DNA of 7,669 bases from assembly GCA_938037005.1 (NCBI GenBank), contig CALHVR010000104.1, positions 1 through 7,669 on the forward strand. Reading direction: 5' to 3'. Source of the stretch: an uncultured Leptotrichiaceae bacterium (GTDB taxonomy: Bacteria > Fusobacteriota > Fusobacteriia > Fusobacteriales > Leptotrichiaceae). The position numbers and the translations under genes are program-made. How positions within the stretch are numbered: position 1 is the stretch's first letter; the number at the start of each line of letters is the position of its first letter. Under the pieces are notes generated by a model. The model had not been told where the DNA came from and ran no database searches. It saw nothing but the letters and a program-made list of their open reading frames with translations. Shown here one piece after another: positions 5,930-7,669 of this stretch.

Positions 5930-7177
5930 TTATATCATATTTTTTGTTTTTTTGCTTAAGAATTTTAATCCCATATACAGTAAAATATAGTAAATTATAA
6001 CAAAATATATATTTACTTTAGGTACTCCAATTTGCAATAATGGAATTTTTGATCCCAATAATATAAATCCTTCAAATGCACCATAAATAACTTTAGTTAT
6101 AAACGATAAAATTGGATTTAAAAATTTTATTCCTAAAATATTAATAAGTGTTACTCCAAATAATGTATTTACTAATATTGTCCCAATTGGAACTCCAATT
6201 ATATTAAGTAAAAATGAAAACAGAGGTAATTTTTCAAAATAATATAAAAATAAAGGAATACTTGTTACCTGTATTATTAAACTTAATACAGTTAATTGCA
6301 TACTTTCCTTTATAATTCCATCTTTCATTTTATCAAAATATCTTTTTTTCAACATTTGATTTATTACAGGGTATACATAAACTATTGCAATTACAGCCAT
6401 ATAAGATAACTGCATAGAAATATCAAATATTGCGTATGGATTTAGAACTAAAATTATTATTAATGAAATATTTAATGATTTTTTTACATCTTCTTCTTCA
6501 AATATAATTCTTGCAATTATCATCATAATACCCATTATATATGCACGTAAAATTCCCGGTGACATTCCAACCATTCCACAATATACACTTAGTACAATCA
6601 TCGCCAGTAAATACTTAGCCTTATAGTTTAAATTTACAATATCTAATAACTTTACAATTCCCATTATAACTAAGCTTATATGAGAACCTGAAATTACGAC
6701 TAAATGTGCTAGTCCTGTGTACTTAAATTTATCATTCATCGTTTTAGAAACTTCAGCTTTTTCTCCTAAAATTGATGCTCTTGAAAAGGCATATAAATTT
6801 TGCTCAGTTATAAAAAGTTCGTCAAATATCTTTAAAACATACCGCCTAAATTTATTTAAAATCCCACTTCTATCACCTAATATTTTCCCTTCCATAGTAT
6901 AAAATCCATTTTTTGAAATTACCTTTCTCACTCTAAACTTCACTGTATAATATCCATAATCTAAATTTTTACTATTTTTTATACTATACATCTCTTTTAA
7001 ATACTTATTTTCTATTTTTTCAACCGTTCCTATTTTCCCATCAAATTTTACAAATAATGTATGATCACCCTTTAATTCTCCTCGATACGTTATAAAATTT
7101 ATATAAAAATAAAATAATAATCCACTTACTAAAAATAACCCAAATATTTTTAAAATTTCCCCTCTATTAAAAAACAC
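5930..7177 (-). CDS. comEC: ComEC/Rec2-family DNA-uptake channel, short form without the C-terminal nuclease-like domain
   Basis: ComEC forms the inner-membrane pore that passes single-stranded DNA into the cytoplasm during natural transformation. From the GTG start this form has 415 aa. An N-terminal helix (about 8-28) is followed by a soluble beta-rich region (about 35-110) in the place of the DUF4131/OB domain. The Competence domain (PF03772) comes next, with ASILGEKAEVS (134-144), GLAHLVVISGSHISLV (155-170), MSPGILRAYIM (205-215) and NPYAIFDISMQLSYMAV (246-262). Several more helices reach the C-terminus, where the protein ends with no metallo-beta-lactamase-like domain. The GTG at 7177 is chosen because GGGAGGT stands 9 nt before it and it overlaps the upstream stop as TAGTG. 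The ATG at 7195 would add six residues (421 aa) but overlaps that ribosome site and has none of its own. Confidence 0.93.
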   Translation of the reverse strand: MFFNRGEILKIFGLFLVSGLLFYFYINFITYRGELKGDHTLFVKFDGKIGTVEKIENKYLKEMYSIKNSKNLDYGYYTVKFRVRKVISKNGFYTMEGKILGDRSGILNKFRRYVLKIFDELFITEQNLYAFSRASILGEKAEVSKTMNDKFKYTGLAHLVVISGSHISLVIMGIVKLLDIVNLNYKAKYLLAMIVLSVYCGMVGMSPGILRAYIMGIMMIIARIIFEEEDVKKSLNISLIIILVLNPYAIFDISMQLSYMAVIAIVYVYPVINQMLKKRYFDKMKDGIIKESMQLTVLSLIIQVTSIPLFLYYFEKLPLFSFLLNIIGVPIGTILVNTLFGVTLINILGIKFLNPILSFITKVIYGAFEGFILLGSKIPLLQIGVPKVNIYFVIIYYILLYMGLKFLSKKTKNMI

Positions 7178-7669
7178 TATAACTCTACCTCCCATAAATG
7201 AGTTTTTAAATATTCCTCATTTATCTTTATAGGTTTTTTAGCTCTATAAATACTTATTATTGGATATTTTATTGCTGTTATAGTATTTGTTGAAATTCTA
7301 TAAAAAATTTTATTTCCTTCTTTATTCAAAAGAAAAATTGAAAATCCTTTCTCAAAATTTCCATCCAATGTCGTTTTTCGTATAAAATCCTTATTTTTTT
7401 CACTATTATTTGTCATATATGACAAATTAGGACTTATTTCCATTTTATCAATTATTTCTTTTTCCCCACTTTTTTCATCTATAAAATAAACTTTATTTTC
7501 AGATATTTTAAAATCAAGTATATATTCTTTTTTATTTTCTTGTGAATATTTTTGTATCTTTCGTACAAATTGACTTATATTCCTTTTTTGTATGGCAAAA
7601 TCTTGCTGTTGTTTTTTATTTTTTATACTTCCTGTAACTATTGAAAATAAAATTACAAGAATTGAAATA
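7177..7669 (-). CDS. Probable pilin-like (pseudopilin) protein, N-terminus cut by the right window edge
   Basis: The frame is open from the right edge to the TAG at 7177 and shows 163 residues. The ATG at 7443 is an internal Met, not the start. The visible protein opens with a hydrophobic helix ISILVILFSIVTGSI, which turns into a polar helix KNKKQQQDFAIQKRNISQFVRKIQKYS. A beta-rich, mostly polar domain follows (EYILDFKISENKVYFID and onward). This layout is that of type IV pilin-like/GspH- or ComG-type pseudopilins, whose N-terminal helix starts just after a G|FTLIE-like prepilin cleavage site; that site would lie just beyond the edge. The position immediately before comEC, overlapping it by one base, agrees with a role in the transformation pilus. 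The class is inferred from architecture and context; a generic single-helix membrane protein is the alternative. Confidence 0.6.
   Translation of the reverse strand, partial: ISILVILFSIVTGSIKNKKQQQDFAIQKRNISQFVRKIQKYSQENKKEYILDFKISENKVYFIDEKSGEKEIIDKMEISPNLSYMTNNSEKNKDFIRKTTLDGNFEKGFSIFLLNKEGNKIFYRISTNTITAIKYPIISIYRAKKPIKINEEYLKTHLWEVEL
7187..7193 (-). promoter_or_regulatory. Ribosome binding site that decides the comEC start
   Basis: GGGAGGT lies within the last codons of the upstream gene, 9 nt before GTG (7177-7175). Stop TAG (7179-7177) and start GTG share one G. This favours the GTG over the ATG at 7195, which overlaps this site. Confidence 0.65.

Noticed and set aside
6717..6902. Plus-strand ORF of 61 codons
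   Set aside because: It lies antisense to conserved ComEC sequence and has no recognisable features.

Overview
This window is very AT-rich and every gene I can support lies on the minus strand, so transcription runs from high to low coordinates. The code is standard: TGA is a stop (end of the AI-2E gene) and TGG encodes Trp. Base composition, the wording of the Der GTPase, a Sec-exported protein and a pseudopilin/ComEC pair suggest an anaerobic low-GC bacterium. Fusobacteriota, family Leptotrichiaceae, is my best guess, and a low-GC Bacillota is the alternative. This is an impression from protein sequence, not a database result.

From the right edge leftward, the first block (7669 to 3620) looks like one operon. 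It holds a pilin-like protein cut by the window edge, a short ComEC/Rec2 DNA-uptake channel, an M50B site-2-type membrane protease, an exported protein of unknown function, and a YigZ/IMPACT-family protein. Junctions are tight: a 1-nt overlap, then gaps of 27, 47 and 4 nt. I see no terminator inside the block. The pseudopilin-ComEC pair points to natural transformation. The other three genes are either ordinary passengers or unproven accessories.

The middle (3563 to 1067) holds der, a ribosome-assembly GTPase with its own likely promoter. A 61-nt gap with a perfect 10-bp hairpin follows, then an eight-helix AI-2E-family (PerM/YtvI-like) membrane protein.

The left block (1044 to 1) starts with a strong promoter: TTGACA, a 17-bp spacer and an extended TGnTAATAT. 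It drives a MarR-family regulator and, 8 nt later, the first 165 codons of a KtrB/TrkH potassium-uptake subunit that runs off the left edge.

Three gene models need care. The right-edge gene is open to the window end, so the Met at 7443 is internal. comEC most likely starts at a GTG at 7177, inside a TAGTG stop/start overlap. marR most likely starts at 972, not 987. I found no tRNA, rRNA, CRISPR array, insertion sequence or clear undescribed system. The best leads are the exported protein with a displaced Shine-Dalgarno, ComEC ending without its nuclease-like domain, and the MarR-KtrB pairing.
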